From IMG/VR virus record IMGVR_UViG_3300029915_000033, positions 1-56,297 of that record: a stretch of DNA of 56,297 nt, one strand, 5' to 3'. Source of the stretch: a virus. The first letter of the stretch is position 1, and each line of letters begins with the position of its first letter. A program made the position numbers and the translations under genes. Positions 7,362-15,619 of this stretch are shown one piece after another. Under the pieces are notes generated by a model. The model ran no database searches. It was given only the letters and a program-made list of their open reading frames with translations, and was not told the origin of the DNA.

Positions 7362-8225
7362 ATGAACGAGAAGACACAAGATTTTTTTAAATTGCTATTC
7401 AATGCAAATGAAAATGTTTGTGTTCAGGATTCTCAATTCGCCACGCATTCTGTTCCATTGGAAGAAATACTGTCCGGCAATAAGATTAAGCTTATAGCGA
7501 CAGATCCAAAGTATAACAGGGAAGTGAATAGCGATAAGATAATACTTGCTGCTTTAAATCCAATTAAAGGATCTAGGCTTGATAGCAATGTCACAAATTA
7601 CAGATCGTTTCTAATAGAGCTTGATGTGGGTACTTTAAAAGAGCAAATAAATACTATTAAGCATTTAAAGATGCCTTTTACTGCCCAGGTATTCAGTGGT
7701 AACAAGTCTATCCATACGGTAATTACTCTCGATGAGGATCTAAAAAGCGAAGCCCAATACAGGCTCCTGGCGAAATGGATTTTTGCAATCATCACTACCG
7801 CAGATGATCATTGCGAAAATCCGTCTAGGTGCGTCAGGATCCCAGAGGCTTACCGGGAGCCTGGCAAGAAGCAGAGATTGGTCGAATTACGCAAGAGAGT
7901 TACCCATGCCGAATTCTTTGCATGGCTCAATAAATGGTCGCATTTAGCCCCCAAACCCAAAGAGAAGAAGGTTATTCCCGAAGGTGAAGGCGACTATGAC
8001 AAGCTTTCTACATGGGCTAAATACCAACTCAAGAACGGCATAGTCTTTAAGAATGGTCGAAACCAGACTTGGTTTGCATTAGCCTACGATTTCGCTTTAG
8101 CTGGATACTCAGAAGATCATGCTACGGCAGAATTAAGCAAGCATTACCAAGAAGAAAGAGACTTTAAGGAACGTGAATGGCTAGGCGCTATAGCAAGCGC
8201 ATTCGTTCGCGTTTATGAAAAGTAA
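7362..8225 (+). CDS. Primase-like protein (archaeo-eukaryotic primase fold, probable)
   Basis: 287 residues. Three segments match the pattern of archaeo-eukaryotic primases and primase-polymerases: FLIELD (83-88, acidic motif I), FSGNKSIHTVI (111-121, the S/G-rich H motif II) and PSRCVRIP (154-161, followed by EAYR). The C-terminal 90 residues (WFALAYDFALAGYSEDHATA) resemble the helical PriCT-like domain of phage and plasmid primases. It would synthesise primers for the helicase encoded upstream. The family is assigned by motif spacing, not by a search. Confidence 0.7.
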   Translation: MNEKTQDFFKLLFNANENVCVQDSQFATHSVPLEEILSGNKIKLIATDPKYNREVNSDKIILAALNPIKGSRLDSNVTNYRSFLIELDVGTLKEQINTIKHLKMPFTAQVFSGNKSIHTVITLDEDLKSEAQYRLLAKWIFAIITTADDHCENPSRCVRIPEAYREPGKKQRLVELRKRVTHAEFFAWLNKWSHLAPKPKEKKVIPEGEGDYDKLSTWAKYQLKNGIVFKNGRNQTWFALAYDFALAGYSEDHATAELSKHYQEERDFKEREWLGAIASAFVRVYEK

Positions 8226-8230
8226 ATATT

Positions 8231-9277
8231 ATGAAATGGACCAAAAATTCTGTTGCCAGAGAAGCAAAGAAATATCGTACCGTATCGCAGTTTTTTCGCC
8301 ATAATAGGAAAGCGTATAGTGCGGCATATAATTTGGGCATCTACAAGAATGTTACCAAGCATATGACAAGAAAAACCTTATCTGGTAAAAATAACCCTAG
8401 ATTTAAATGGACTTTAAACAAAATAAAAAAAGAAGCATCTAAATATTTTATTAGAAGCGATTTTTGTAAAAAATCTAAAGGTGCATATGCAGCAGCACTT
8501 AAAATGGGAATTCTTGATAGGGTTTGTGTTCATATGCCTAAAAATGCAAGTATTGGAAGAATTCCCAATAATAAAAAATGGAATAGGGACTCTTTAACAA
8601 AAGAGGCAAAGAAATACAAAACTAGGAGTAAGTTTTGGAAGTTTAGTGGAGCAGCATGTTTTGTGGCGACTAAAATGGGTATCTTGAATGAAATTTGTGT
8701 TCATATGCCTAAAAATAAATCCATCCTTTTTGGAGAAAACAATCCATTTTTTAAATGGACCGATGAGATGTTAATGCTAGAAGGATCAAAATACAAAACA
8801 AGATCAGATTTTTATAAATTTAGTAGCAGCGCATATGTAATATCTGCCCGCAGAGGATTTTTGGATAAAGTTTGTAATCACATGAAATATTCTGGAATAA
8901 CATCTTCTTCCGAAAGAGATATTATGGCCGAAATAAAGAAAACATATCCAGACGCAAAATTATTTAGAGACAGAAAGGTTAAAATAAAAAATAAGCCTCA
9001 CATAAAAGGTTTCGATATAGATATATTTATTCCATCTTTACATAAAGGTATTGAATTCGATGGAACATATTATCACAGTTTTGAATATATGAGAGCTAGT
9101 GAAAACAAAATTTTATGGTCCAATAAAGATATTAAAAATTACCATAAAATCAAGGACTTATATTTTAAATCTAAAGGTATTGACATTTTACACATAAAAG
9201 AGGAGAATTGGATTAACGATAAGAAAAAATGCTTACAGAAAATTTTTGATTTTTTAAAGGTAACCAATGGTCCGTGA
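8231..9277 (+). CDS. Homing-type endonuclease with four N-terminal repeats and Vsr/EDxHD-like domain
   Basis: 348 residues. The N-terminal 215 residues consist of four repeats of about 45-55 residues, each following the pattern W-T, E-A-x-K-Y-x-T-R-S-x-F, A-Y-x-x-A-x-K-M-G-I-L-D and C-x-H-M. These are probably tandem DNA-binding helical modules. The C-terminal part (SSERDIMAEIKK, FDIDIFIPSLHKGIEFDG, then HIKEENW) has the E, D, H and D spacing of the EDxHD/Vsr-like nuclease family, as in the phage enzyme I-Bth0305I. It follows the primase-like gene with a 5-nt gap and overlaps the next gene by 11 nt. It is a free-standing mobile gene. Confidence 0.75.
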   Translation: MKWTKNSVAREAKKYRTVSQFFRHNRKAYSAAYNLGIYKNVTKHMTRKTLSGKNNPRFKWTLNKIKKEASKYFIRSDFCKKSKGAYAAALKMGILDRVCVHMPKNASIGRIPNNKKWNRDSLTKEAKKYKTRSKFWKFSGAACFVATKMGILNEICVHMPKNKSILFGENNPFFKWTDEMLMLEGSKYKTRSDFYKFSSSAYVISARRGFLDKVCNHMKYSGITSSSERDIMAEIKKTYPDAKLFRDRKVKIKNKPHIKGFDIDIFIPSLHKGIEFDGTYYHSFEYMRASENKILWSNKDIKNYHKIKDLYFKSKGIDILHIKEENWINDKKKCLQKIFDFLKVTNGP

Positions 9278-9758
9278 TGATGAACTTAACAGACTCATAC
9301 GATATGCCCAGGGTATGGGGCTTAAAGTTCGCTTTAAACCATATATTCGTGGCGGAGATCGTGCCGAATGGATTACGGACGGTTCTGAAATTACTATATA
9401 CGTTACTAATCGATGTTCTAAACTAGAGAAAATTTTAAGCTTAATTCATGAAATTTCTCACCACAAGGCTTTCATTGATAATGAACGATCCATAGAACAG
9501 AAAGTAGATGAGGCTCTAGACAAAGATACTCACACTAAGCTTCATCGCAAACACATTTACGATATGGAATACAATGATTCTCTATATTGGGAACAAATTT
9601 ACAAAGATACAAACTGCCAATTTGGACTAGATAGACTAGAAATGCAAAGACAATACGATGTTTGGGTTTACCGACACTACTACGAAACTGGCGTATGGCC
9701 TACCTGGAATGAAAAGATTGATAAAAAAAGAGAATTTAAAAAGCAATACTTAAAATAG
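9267..9758 (+). CDS. HExxH putative zinc metallopeptidase
   Basis: 163 residues. The zinc motif H-E-x-x-H is present as ILSLIHEISHHK, with HEISH at 61-65, in the hydrophobic helical context expected of ImmA/IrrE-like and SprT-like peptidases. The preceding strand (ITIYVTNRC) also fits. A third ligand is not certain; E79 and H93 are candidates. The rest is charged and helical. It ends just before an early promoter for the CYTH gene. A target protein cannot be named. Confidence 0.65.
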   Translation: MVRDDELNRLIRYAQGMGLKVRFKPYIRGGDRAEWITDGSEITIYVTNRCSKLEKILSLIHEISHHKAFIDNERSIEQKVDEALDKDTHTKLHRKHIYDMEYNDSLYWEQIYKDTNCQFGLDRLEMQRQYDVWVYRHYYETGVWPTWNEKIDKKREFKKQYLK

Positions 9759-9761
9759 TCC

Positions 9762-9797
9762 TTGAATAAAGTACTGTATAGTGGTAATATAGTACTA
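9762..9797 (+). promoter_or_regulatory. Sigma70-like promoter giving a leaderless transcript
   Basis: TTGAAT (9762-9767), 17-nt spacer, TAATAT (9785-9790). The predicted start of transcription, 7 nt after the -10 box, is the A of ATG 9797, and there is no ribosome-binding site. The same geometry occurs at three other genes in this window. Confidence 0.75.
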
Positions 9798-10390
9798 TGA
9801 GTGAAGAACATAAATTTTTAGAAATAGAGTGTAAATATAGTGCAGATGATATTGACCGTATTGCATTTAAAGATTTGGCCAAAAGTCTAGGCCCTAACAA
9901 ATTTATATATGTAGAGTCTAAGGATGTATACTATGTTAGGCAAGAAAATGAATTTCTAAGATATAGAATGGCGTCAGAAAATAGATTGGCTGGAGAAGAC
10001 GAATATCGGTCCGAACTTACTTTTAAAAAGAAACATATCAATCAAAACAATTGGATTCGTACAGAAGTAAATTTAAGAGTAGACAAAAATACTCCAGAAT
10101 TAGTAATGGCTTTTTGTGAAGGCCTGGGATATAGTAAAAATTTTAGTATTGATAAGGCTTGCGATATTTATTTTTTTGATGATGCGGATATTGTTTATTA
10201 TTCTGTAAAAGACGAAGATGGTAAATATTCCTATTATCTTGAAATAGAGGCTGATGAGACTATCGGAATGACACCAGATAAGGCATGGGAAGTTATTTTA
10301 AAATATGAAAAATTACTTTCTCCATTAGGCATTACTGCTCAAAAAAGAAAGCGCTTAAGTCTTTTTGAAATGTATAAGAAAAACAAATGA
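9797..10390 (+). CDS. CYTH-domain (triphosphate tunnel) protein
   Basis: 197 residues. The signature E-x-E-x-K is at the N-terminus (FLEIECKY; E9, E11, K13). The alternating charged beta-strands that build the tunnel follow: VYYVRQENEFLRYRMAS, YRSELTFKKK, NNWIRTEVNL and YYLEIEAD. CYTH enzymes cleave or cyclise triphosphates (thiamine triphosphatase, class IV adenylyl cyclase, inorganic tripolyphosphatase), usually with magnesium or manganese; which substrate applies here cannot be read. It starts a new transcript with a leaderless promoter, and an HNH-AP2 gene overlaps its stop by 4 nt. Confidence 0.85.
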   Translation: MSEEHKFLEIECKYSADDIDRIAFKDLAKSLGPNKFIYVESKDVYYVRQENEFLRYRMASENRLAGEDEYRSELTFKKKHINQNNWIRTEVNLRVDKNTPELVMAFCEGLGYSKNFSIDKACDIYFFDDADIVYYSVKDEDGKYSYYLEIEADETIGMTPDKAWEVILKYEKLLSPLGITAQKRKRLSLFEMYKKNK

Positions 10391-10908
10391 AAGTAATAGA
10401 ATTAACTAGAGAAATGATTACGTTTGTAGACGATGAAGATTTTGACAAACTAAGTCATTATAAATGGTCTTCTAGGCCTGACAGAAGTGGGAATTGCTAT
10501 GCCCAAAGAGCAAAATATTTGGGAAAGATTAATGGTAAATATAGATCTACTACAATACAAATGCATCGAGAAATATTACAAATTCAAGATCCAAAAATAA
10601 AAATAGATCATAAAAACGGAAATACTTTAGATAATACAAAAAATAATTTACGCATAGCAACAGCAAGAGAAAATAATACAAACTTACATGCCCTAAAAAG
10701 AAATAATACTAGTGGATATAGGGGCGTAATAAAAAGAAAAGACGGTAAAAATGTTTTATGGAGATCCAGAATAAATTTACCAAATGGAAAAAAGAAAAGC
10801 TTAGGTCAATTTACGACCCCCGAAGAGGCGGCGAGGGCTTATGATAGAGCAGCTAAAGAAATATACGGTAAGTTTTGTGGAAAATTAAATTTTGAAGGAG
10901 AATCATGA
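10387..10908 (+). CDS. HNH homing endonuclease with AP2 DNA-binding domain
   Basis: 173 residues with the same architecture as the protein at 6425: a beta-rich N-terminus (VDDEDFDKLSHYKWSSR), HNH motifs MHREIL (about 59-64), IDHKNGNTLDNTKNNLRIAT (about 75-94) and an AP2 domain (SGYRGVIKRKDGKNVLWRSR, then FTTPEEAARAYDRAAKE). Its ATGA start overlaps the CYTH gene and its stop overlaps the next lipoprotein gene. It is a second member of the same mobile family, not adjacent to the first. Confidence 0.9.
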   Translation: MKVIELTREMITFVDDEDFDKLSHYKWSSRPDRSGNCYAQRAKYLGKINGKYRSTTIQMHREILQIQDPKIKIDHKNGNTLDNTKNNLRIATARENNTNLHALKRNNTSGYRGVIKRKDGKNVLWRSRINLPNGKKKSLGQFTTPEEAARAYDRAAKEIYGKFCGKLNFEGES

Positions 10909-11159
10909 AATACCTACTTTTGTTAACGTTTACTTTAGGTGGTTGTGGGATTGATATTCACTCCGATCCAGTTAAAGTGGATCCAATCCAGGTACAGGTA
11001 TCAACCACAATCAATTATTCTTTGGCACAGGAATACTGTTCGAATCAGTGTGCTGGAAACCAAGCCTGTACGACTAGCTGCTATGACCAATTCCTCGCTG
11101 TTCTTGCTGCCGCAAGTTCTGAACCTATCGCTACTCCAACGCCTTCCCCTACACCTTAA
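10905..11159 (+). CDS. Predicted small lipoprotein
   Basis: 84 residues. Signal KYLLLLTFTLGGCGID with lipobox L-G-G-C predicts a mature lipidated protein of about 67 residues. It has four further cysteines in the pattern C-x3-C-x5-C-x3-C (YCSNQCAGNQACTTSC), suggesting two disulfides in the periplasm, and a Pro/Thr-rich C-terminal tail (SEPIATPTPSPTP). Start overlaps the HNH gene stop. Possible roles are a spanin-like component or a cell-envelope factor; neither is proved. Confidence 0.65.
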   Translation: MKYLLLLTFTLGGCGIDIHSDPVKVDPIQVQVSTTINYSLAQEYCSNQCAGNQACTTSCYDQFLAVLAAASSEPIATPTPSPTP

Positions 11160-11160
11160 T

Positions 11161-11442
11161 ATGCCTTACCGCAAGTGTAGAAATCCACACCCTATCCCAG
11201 AAGGTGAAGAGCCTATTACCGAGGCGCAGATCGTCGCTTTGGCTATGGAGTGTTTCGCTTGGGACCGCAAAAAGGTGAAATCCTGGTATCTCAAGGAAAA
11301 CCCAAGATTAAAAAAAGCGCGCCCCTCCGAACTTGTTGATCGCGGTCAAGGGCATCTTGTGGTAGAATTTTTAAAACTTAAGAAGGAAGAGCGACTTCAT
11401 AACGAGATGATTGCCCAAAAGAGGAAGGAGAACAAGTCTTGA
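11161..11442 (+). CDS. Unknown protein with possible MbcA/ParS/Xre antitoxin-like C-terminal domain
   Basis: 93 residues from ATG 11161, directly after the lipoprotein gene; a longer frame exists upstream but runs through that gene and is out of frame with it. The C-terminal half contains NPRLKKARPSELVDRGQG followed by a hydrophobic helix (VVEFL), which matches the consensus of the toxin-binding domain of MbcA/ParS/Xre antitoxins (NPAL, PLELL, G). That is a short match and tentative. The protein ends in an ATGA-style overlap with the aminotransferase. Confidence 0.5.
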   Translation: MPYRKCRNPHPIPEGEEPITEAQIVALAMECFAWDRKKVKSWYLKENPRLKKARPSELVDRGQGHLVVEFLKLKKEERLHNEMIAQKRKENKS

Positions 11443-12404
11443 AATACGACTTTGGATTCGGAACAACTCCTGGTATTGCGGAAATCTTTTTAAAGAATTG
11501 TCCTTCCTTGAATACTTTTCGCATTCCATTCGATAATATGCAGTATCCTGCGCACACGGGGCTTCCAGAGTTAATAGAAAAAGTCAAAGACTTTCTTTTA
11601 CCTGATTATGGAAAATATGAATATATCTTGATTACACATGGAGCAACACATGCCCTTTCTGCAGCTCTTAATGCTTATAAAAATGCAGATTTTAGAATAG
11701 ATACCGCTTCCACAAATAATCTGTATTATAGATTTTATCCACAAACCATAAAAGATGCTGGTCTTGAACACGAAATAGAAAGTTTCTTTACTAGCAATAA
11801 TATCGTAAGAATTATCGATAGCCCCTCGAATCCAAGGGGCACAATAAGTCTTAATTGTATTTCAGATAACACCATATTCGATTCCGTATACGCCTCCAGA
11901 ACATACTGTCAAAATAAAATACCAAATATGCCTGCCCATGAAGTTATGGTTGGCGGAATAAATAAGCTTTCTGGACTCACAGGTATTCGTTTGGGGTGGC
12001 TAGCAACCAATAGTAAAACTCTTTATGATTTGGCGTATAGATACCTAGAAGGCAATGTATGCGGCGTTAGCGTACCATCCCAAATAATTGCAATAGATAT
12101 GTTGGGTAATGCCGATTGGGATTCATTCTATTGTCAATCTAGTTCACTATTAGATCTAAATAGAGAAGCTTTAAGTAAGATATCTTATCTGTTTGGAAAT
12201 CAAAAAATTCCAGAGAATGGCATGTTCGCATTTTATGAAGTGGACCAAAAACTATTGGATCTATTCAGTAAGTCCAATGTCTCTTTTACCCCAGGGAATC
12301 TAATGGGCGGCTCACCCTTAACAGTAAGGATCAATCTTGCCAAAACAACAAAAGAGACGGTTGAGATGATTGCAAGCATATTAAGGGCCGATAGGATAGC
12401 CTAA
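11439..12404 (+). CDS. PLP-dependent aminotransferase (class I/II fold)
   Basis: 321 residues. Fold-type I markers appear in order: ITHGATHALSAAL (65-77, cofactor phosphate-binding turn), DSPSNPRGT (127-135, the NPxG motif), DSVY (148-151, Asp and Tyr that hold pyridoxal phosphate), INKLSGLTGIRLGW (174-187, with K176 as Schiff-base lysine and R184 binding phosphate) and VRINLAK near the C-terminus (carboxylate-binding Arg). The protein is short compared with the usual 380-430 residues, missing part of the N-terminal segment. Substrate unknown; a phage-borne aminotransferase is unusual and could modify a nucleotide sugar, amino acid or host metabolite. Confidence 0.85.
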   Translation: MKYDFGFGTTPGIAEIFLKNCPSLNTFRIPFDNMQYPAHTGLPELIEKVKDFLLPDYGKYEYILITHGATHALSAALNAYKNADFRIDTASTNNLYYRFYPQTIKDAGLEHEIESFFTSNNIVRIIDSPSNPRGTISLNCISDNTIFDSVYASRTYCQNKIPNMPAHEVMVGGINKLSGLTGIRLGWLATNSKTLYDLAYRYLEGNVCGVSVPSQIIAIDMLGNADWDSFYCQSSSLLDLNREALSKISYLFGNQKIPENGMFAFYEVDQKLLDLFSKSNVSFTPGNLMGGSPLTVRINLAKTTKETVEMIASILRADRIA

Positions 12405-12414
12405 AAGGAAAAAT

Positions 12415-12699
12415 ATGAGTTGGTATAAAGATAGAAGTTTTCCAGAATTAAAGAGAGATGTAGACAATGGTCCCAGCGAAATTCTAGCCGTTATTCCTAA
12501 TCCAAAACAATTAGATGCCGTGATTAAAGCCCACAACGATGAAGTTCTAGCGCTGTTAAATTTGGCAGAAGAATGGCGAGACTCTTATAACCAAGAAACC
12601 AGACGTTTAAAGATTGAGAATATTCAACTTAAGCAAAGACTGGAAGATGTTGAATCTGATTTGGAAGATCTAAAGTACAATCAAAGAACCAAAGATTAA
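12415..12699 (+). CDS. Small coiled-coil protein, unknown
   Basis: 94 residues with AAAGGA before the ATG. The N-terminal part is polar (NPKQLDAVIKAHNDEVLALL); residues from about 60 are a continuous coiled coil rich in Glu, Lys and Leu (RLKIENIQLKQRLEDVESDL). It follows the aminotransferase with a 10-nt gap. No family recognised. Confidence 0.6.
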   Translation: MSWYKDRSFPELKRDVDNGPSEILAVIPNPKQLDAVIKAHNDEVLALLNLAEEWRDSYNQETRRLKIENIQLKQRLEDVESDLEDLKYNQRTKD

Positions 12700-12706
12700 T
12701 AAACCT

Positions 12707-12793
12707 ATGTCAAATATAGAACTTACCGACAATGGTTGGTTGTTATTAGGATTCATCGTAATGATCCTACTTTGGTTTTTATTTGGGGATTAA
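12707..12793 (+). CDS. Tiny single-pass membrane protein
   Basis: 28 codons (MSNIELTDNGW, then LLLGFIVMILLWFLFGD). It is one strong hydrophobic helix with a short acidic N-terminus, starting 7 nt after the preceding stop. Small membrane peptides of this kind are common in phages, but function is unknown. Coding status rests only on the hydrophobic pattern and the spacing. Confidence 0.4.
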   Translation: MSNIELTDNGWLLLGFIVMILLWFLFGD

Positions 12794-13149
12794 TCTAATC
12801 CAGAAGCATCTAGGATCGCAATCACAGAAGCTTTATCTGAAGAATTGAATGCAACACCAGAATAGTCTTGAATCATAGACTTTGCTGTCTTTAAGCTTCC
12901 ATTCCAAAGTAAACGCTCAATCATCTGAAGGCTATAATTACAGAGCCTGTTCCTGTTCCAGAAACGCCGCCCCAAGATAAAATATGTTTATAACTCTTGT
13001 GTGAAGGAGGTATTTGGAGTAGATTGGCTATATAACATTTGGGTGAAAAAATTGAATAAGACCGTAGTAGGTGGGATAGCAAGTATTATGTCAGGATACT
13101 TTGGGATAAAGCATCCGTTCTGTCAAGTTGCCATCTGGAATGGGGAGTA
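12794..13149 (-). pseudogene. 356-nt gap with probable decayed fibre sequence and doubtful small ORFs
   Basis: No full gene fits. On the minus strand, directly downstream of the C1q-like fibre gene, one frame reads HKSYKHILSWGGVSGTGTGS then VIIAFR and stops; the next frame, beginning in an ATGA overlap at 12924, runs to 12790 and reads SGVAFNSSDKASVIAILDAS. Both have fibre-like composition and could be the shifted remains of one adhesin C-terminus. On the plus strand a 50-codon frame, GTG 13001 to TAG 13151, contains NKTVVGGIASIMSGYFGIKH and has AAGGAGGT badly placed. I cannot decide between these readings. Confidence 0.35.
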
Positions 13150-15579
13150 TTAGCCTACTTTTTTAATACAAATAACACAGATTGCAACCGAAGTTAACGT
13201 CCCACCTTGCCAAGTTCTGGAGCTATTGGGTCTGATATCTATAAAATCTCCAGCATTTAATTGGATATCAAAATTGGGAGCCTGTCCTCCTCCATTACCA
13301 TCGTTACCAATTGATGCGAATGCTGCACCATTTTTATATACTGAATAGTATCCGCTTGTAGTTGAAACAAACAAACCACCAATGTTATAAAGTCCGCTAA
13401 TTGGGGCAGTGAATTTCCAAGTACCCGTTCCAGCTGCAGAAGCAGTCACTGAGGCAGTAGTGTCGAATATTTTAGTATCAAAATTGATAGTCTGAGTAGG
13501 TGATCCAGTCCCATTTGCGCTTGCGTAATAACTCGCAGCTACAGTAGTTTTCGCGTTGAGAGCGGAAGAGGCACCTCCAATTAGGGAGATGTCCATAGAA
13601 CCTACCGTAACACCTGCGGAAGAGGTAACGGCAACTAGAGCCAATGTATCTCCAGCATTACATTTTATCATCCTAGTACCGGCACAATTCGCAGTGCTAG
13701 TAGCATTAGCTACAAGAGAGTTATTCGAAGTTCCGAATGCATACGCGCCGTTCTTTTGTACGCTTAGATTTGAATTGGAAGCAGTTATTGTGCCAAATAC
13801 AATTTCCATATTGTAGTAGCCAGATACTGGGCAAGTATATAAACCAGTTGAGGTATTATAAGCACCATTGCTATCACTAACTACATTCGTAAAGACTACG
13901 GGATTACCGGCAGTAATCGAACTGCCAGACACCGTATTTACAATTGCGGCAACCGTTTGTCCACTAGATCCCGCAGATGTTTGAGAGCCGTTGATCAAGA
14001 AGATAGAAACATAAGTAAATAGAGGAGCTGCACCACCACCAAATGTAGCGGTCGTATTAGGTCTAAAATCAATGAAATCTCCAGCGTTCATGGCGATTAT
14101 TGTAGATCCAGTAACACCTGAATCTGCCCCAGATCCTGTACCATATCCCCCGCTAATTTGTGCGTACGAAGAACCGTTTTTATATATATTTACATTACCA
14201 GTAGTGCCAGTAAGGTAATCAACGATTACAGAGACATTATAGTCTCCAGCTACGGGAGCCGTAAATTTCCAAGCACCTGCTCCAGTGGTAACTGCAGCAT
14301 TTGTATCTACCAATTTTGTATCGAAATTGATTTGTACGTTTGATCCTGGAGATTGATTAGCAGACATGTAATAGCTAGCAATAACGGCACCACTTGAACT
14401 AGCAGTAGAAGTACTGTTGTTTGGTCCAACCTGAACATTATCAAATTTGAAAGTCCAACCCGTTGCGTTGGCGTTCATAGTTGGAGAAAAAACTATTAAT
14501 GCATAAGAAGTACTGTTTGATGCAGCTTGAAATGAGGCCGTAAAAGTAAAATTATTTGAACCATTTCCAGTTACGAATTTTGGAGTAATAGGAATTAAAA
14601 CGGCATTTGTTTTATCCCAAATTGCAAATTCTACATCTGAATCGCTTCCTACACTTCCAGAAGAAGCTACGAAAGTAGAACTAGCATTGTAGTTCGCGCT
14701 AATATTTAATACTTGCGCTTCATAAGCTGAATCGATGGTGAAATCGTAAGCAACACCTTCACCACCAACTGCCTTGCTGTTGGTTTGAACTAAAGTATAA
14801 CTATTAGCGCCGACCAATGGAGAAGATGAAGAAGTTGCGAAGGCTAAATTTGCCAATGCTACAGTTGTGTCATTGATAGGAACTAATGGATAGGAAGTGT
14901 GAGTTCCAGAGCCAGCACTTGAAGTGTTTACTGCAGCTCCGCCTAAAGTAGCAGATACTTGGAAAGTAGATCCACTTGGAATAGAGCTAATAAAATAGAT
15001 CGTGCTTGCGGTTAATCCGGTTGGAAGTGCGCCAGTAGTAGTAAAGGAAATTGGCATTCCCACGTACATACCGGTTGTCGATGTGACACTAAAAACGGCA
15101 GGAGATGCGTTGGTTATAGTAACAGCTTGTTGCCAATTAACTGTATGCCATCCTTGAGTTCCCGCTTCTGCTGTACCATAAGTGATATAGTTAATTCCAG
15201 TTCCAGAAGAAGTAGAAGCAGTAGAAAGAACTGCCCAAGTTCCATTTGCAGTGCCGTTAGTTTGTAATTTCACAACTAAAGATGTGTGGGGAGCCAAAAT
15301 GTTGTAATTTACACCCGATGCATCTGTAAAAGCGGACGCATCTTGAAATTGAATTGTTAGGACCGAAGAGGATTCATTGTAAATCTCAAATTTTTGTCCT
15401 ACAACCATCGTAGTCGCACTTGGCAAAACCACAGTCTGAGTGGAAGAACCAGTAAAAACTTGAATTTGTTTGCCCAATGTGGCGCTAGCAGAAGTGCTTC
15501 CTACCAATGTAGTCGTACCTGCAGCCGTTGCGGTTGTATTGATCTGCTCTACGAGACCCCCACTTTGAAAATTTGCCAT
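13150..15579 (-). CDS. Tail fibre/adhesin with repeated C1q-like domains
   Basis: 809 residues rich in Ser, Thr, Gly and Ala. The C-terminal 420 residues hold three beta-sandwich units of about 130 residues, each reading like a C1q/TNF-type domain: Q-I/V-N-F-D-T-K (INFDTK), W-K-F-T-A-P (WKFTAPVAGDYNV, WKFTAPISGLYNI), Y-K-N-G, then N-A-G-D-F-I-D (MNAGDFIDFRPN, LNAGDFIDIRPN). C1q-like domains in phage fibres form trimeric receptor-binding tips. The N-terminus shares the segment TQTVVLPSATTMVVGQKF with the fibre at 16696. It has a strong AGGAG site and its own extended -10 promoter. Confidence 0.8.
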   Translation of the reverse strand: MANFQSGGLVEQINTTATAAGTTTLVGSTSASATLGKQIQVFTGSSTQTVVLPSATTMVVGQKFEIYNESSSVLTIQFQDASAFTDASGVNYNILAPHTSLVVKLQTNGTANGTWAVLSTASTSSGTGINYITYGTAEAGTQGWHTVNWQQAVTITNASPAVFSVTSTTGMYVGMPISFTTTGALPTGLTASTIYFISSIPSGSTFQVSATLGGAAVNTSSAGSGTHTSYPLVPINDTTVALANLAFATSSSSPLVGANSYTLVQTNSKAVGGEGVAYDFTIDSAYEAQVLNISANYNASSTFVASSGSVGSDSDVEFAIWDKTNAVLIPITPKFVTGNGSNNFTFTASFQAASNSTSYALIVFSPTMNANATGWTFKFDNVQVGPNNSTSTASSSGAVIASYYMSANQSPGSNVQINFDTKLVDTNAAVTTGAGAWKFTAPVAGDYNVSVIVDYLTGTTGNVNIYKNGSSYAQISGGYGTGSGADSGVTGSTIIAMNAGDFIDFRPNTTATFGGGAAPLFTYVSIFLINGSQTSAGSSGQTVAAIVNTVSGSSITAGNPVVFTNVVSDSNGAYNTSTGLYTCPVSGYYNMEIVFGTITASNSNLSVQKNGAYAFGTSNNSLVANATSTANCAGTRMIKCNAGDTLALVAVTSSAGVTVGSMDISLIGGASSALNAKTTVAASYYASANGTGSPTQTINFDTKIFDTTASVTASAAGTGTWKFTAPISGLYNIGGLFVSTTSGYYSVYKNGAAFASIGNDGNGGGQAPNFDIQLNAGDFIDIRPNSSRTWQGGTLTSVAICVICIKKVG

Positions 15580-15595
15580 AATTAATCTCCTAAAG

Positions 15596-15614
15596 ATCTT
15601 ATATCATATAAGAT
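15596..15614 (-). promoter_or_regulatory. Extended -10 promoter inside a 19-bp palindrome
   Basis: On the minus strand TGATATAAG (15606-15598) gives a transcription start near 15591, 12 nt before the fibre ATG, leaving room only for AGGAG. The box is embedded in a palindrome (15596-15614) with 9-bp arms ATCTTATAT/ATATAAGAT around one central base. A site this symmetrical over a promoter could be an operator. Confidence 0.6.
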
Positions 15615-15619
15615 TACGG

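Noticed and set aside
10939-11160. Upstream extension of the protein at 11161
   Set aside because: The extension lies in a different frame from the lipoprotein gene it would cover, and the ATG at 11161 follows that gene's stop directly.
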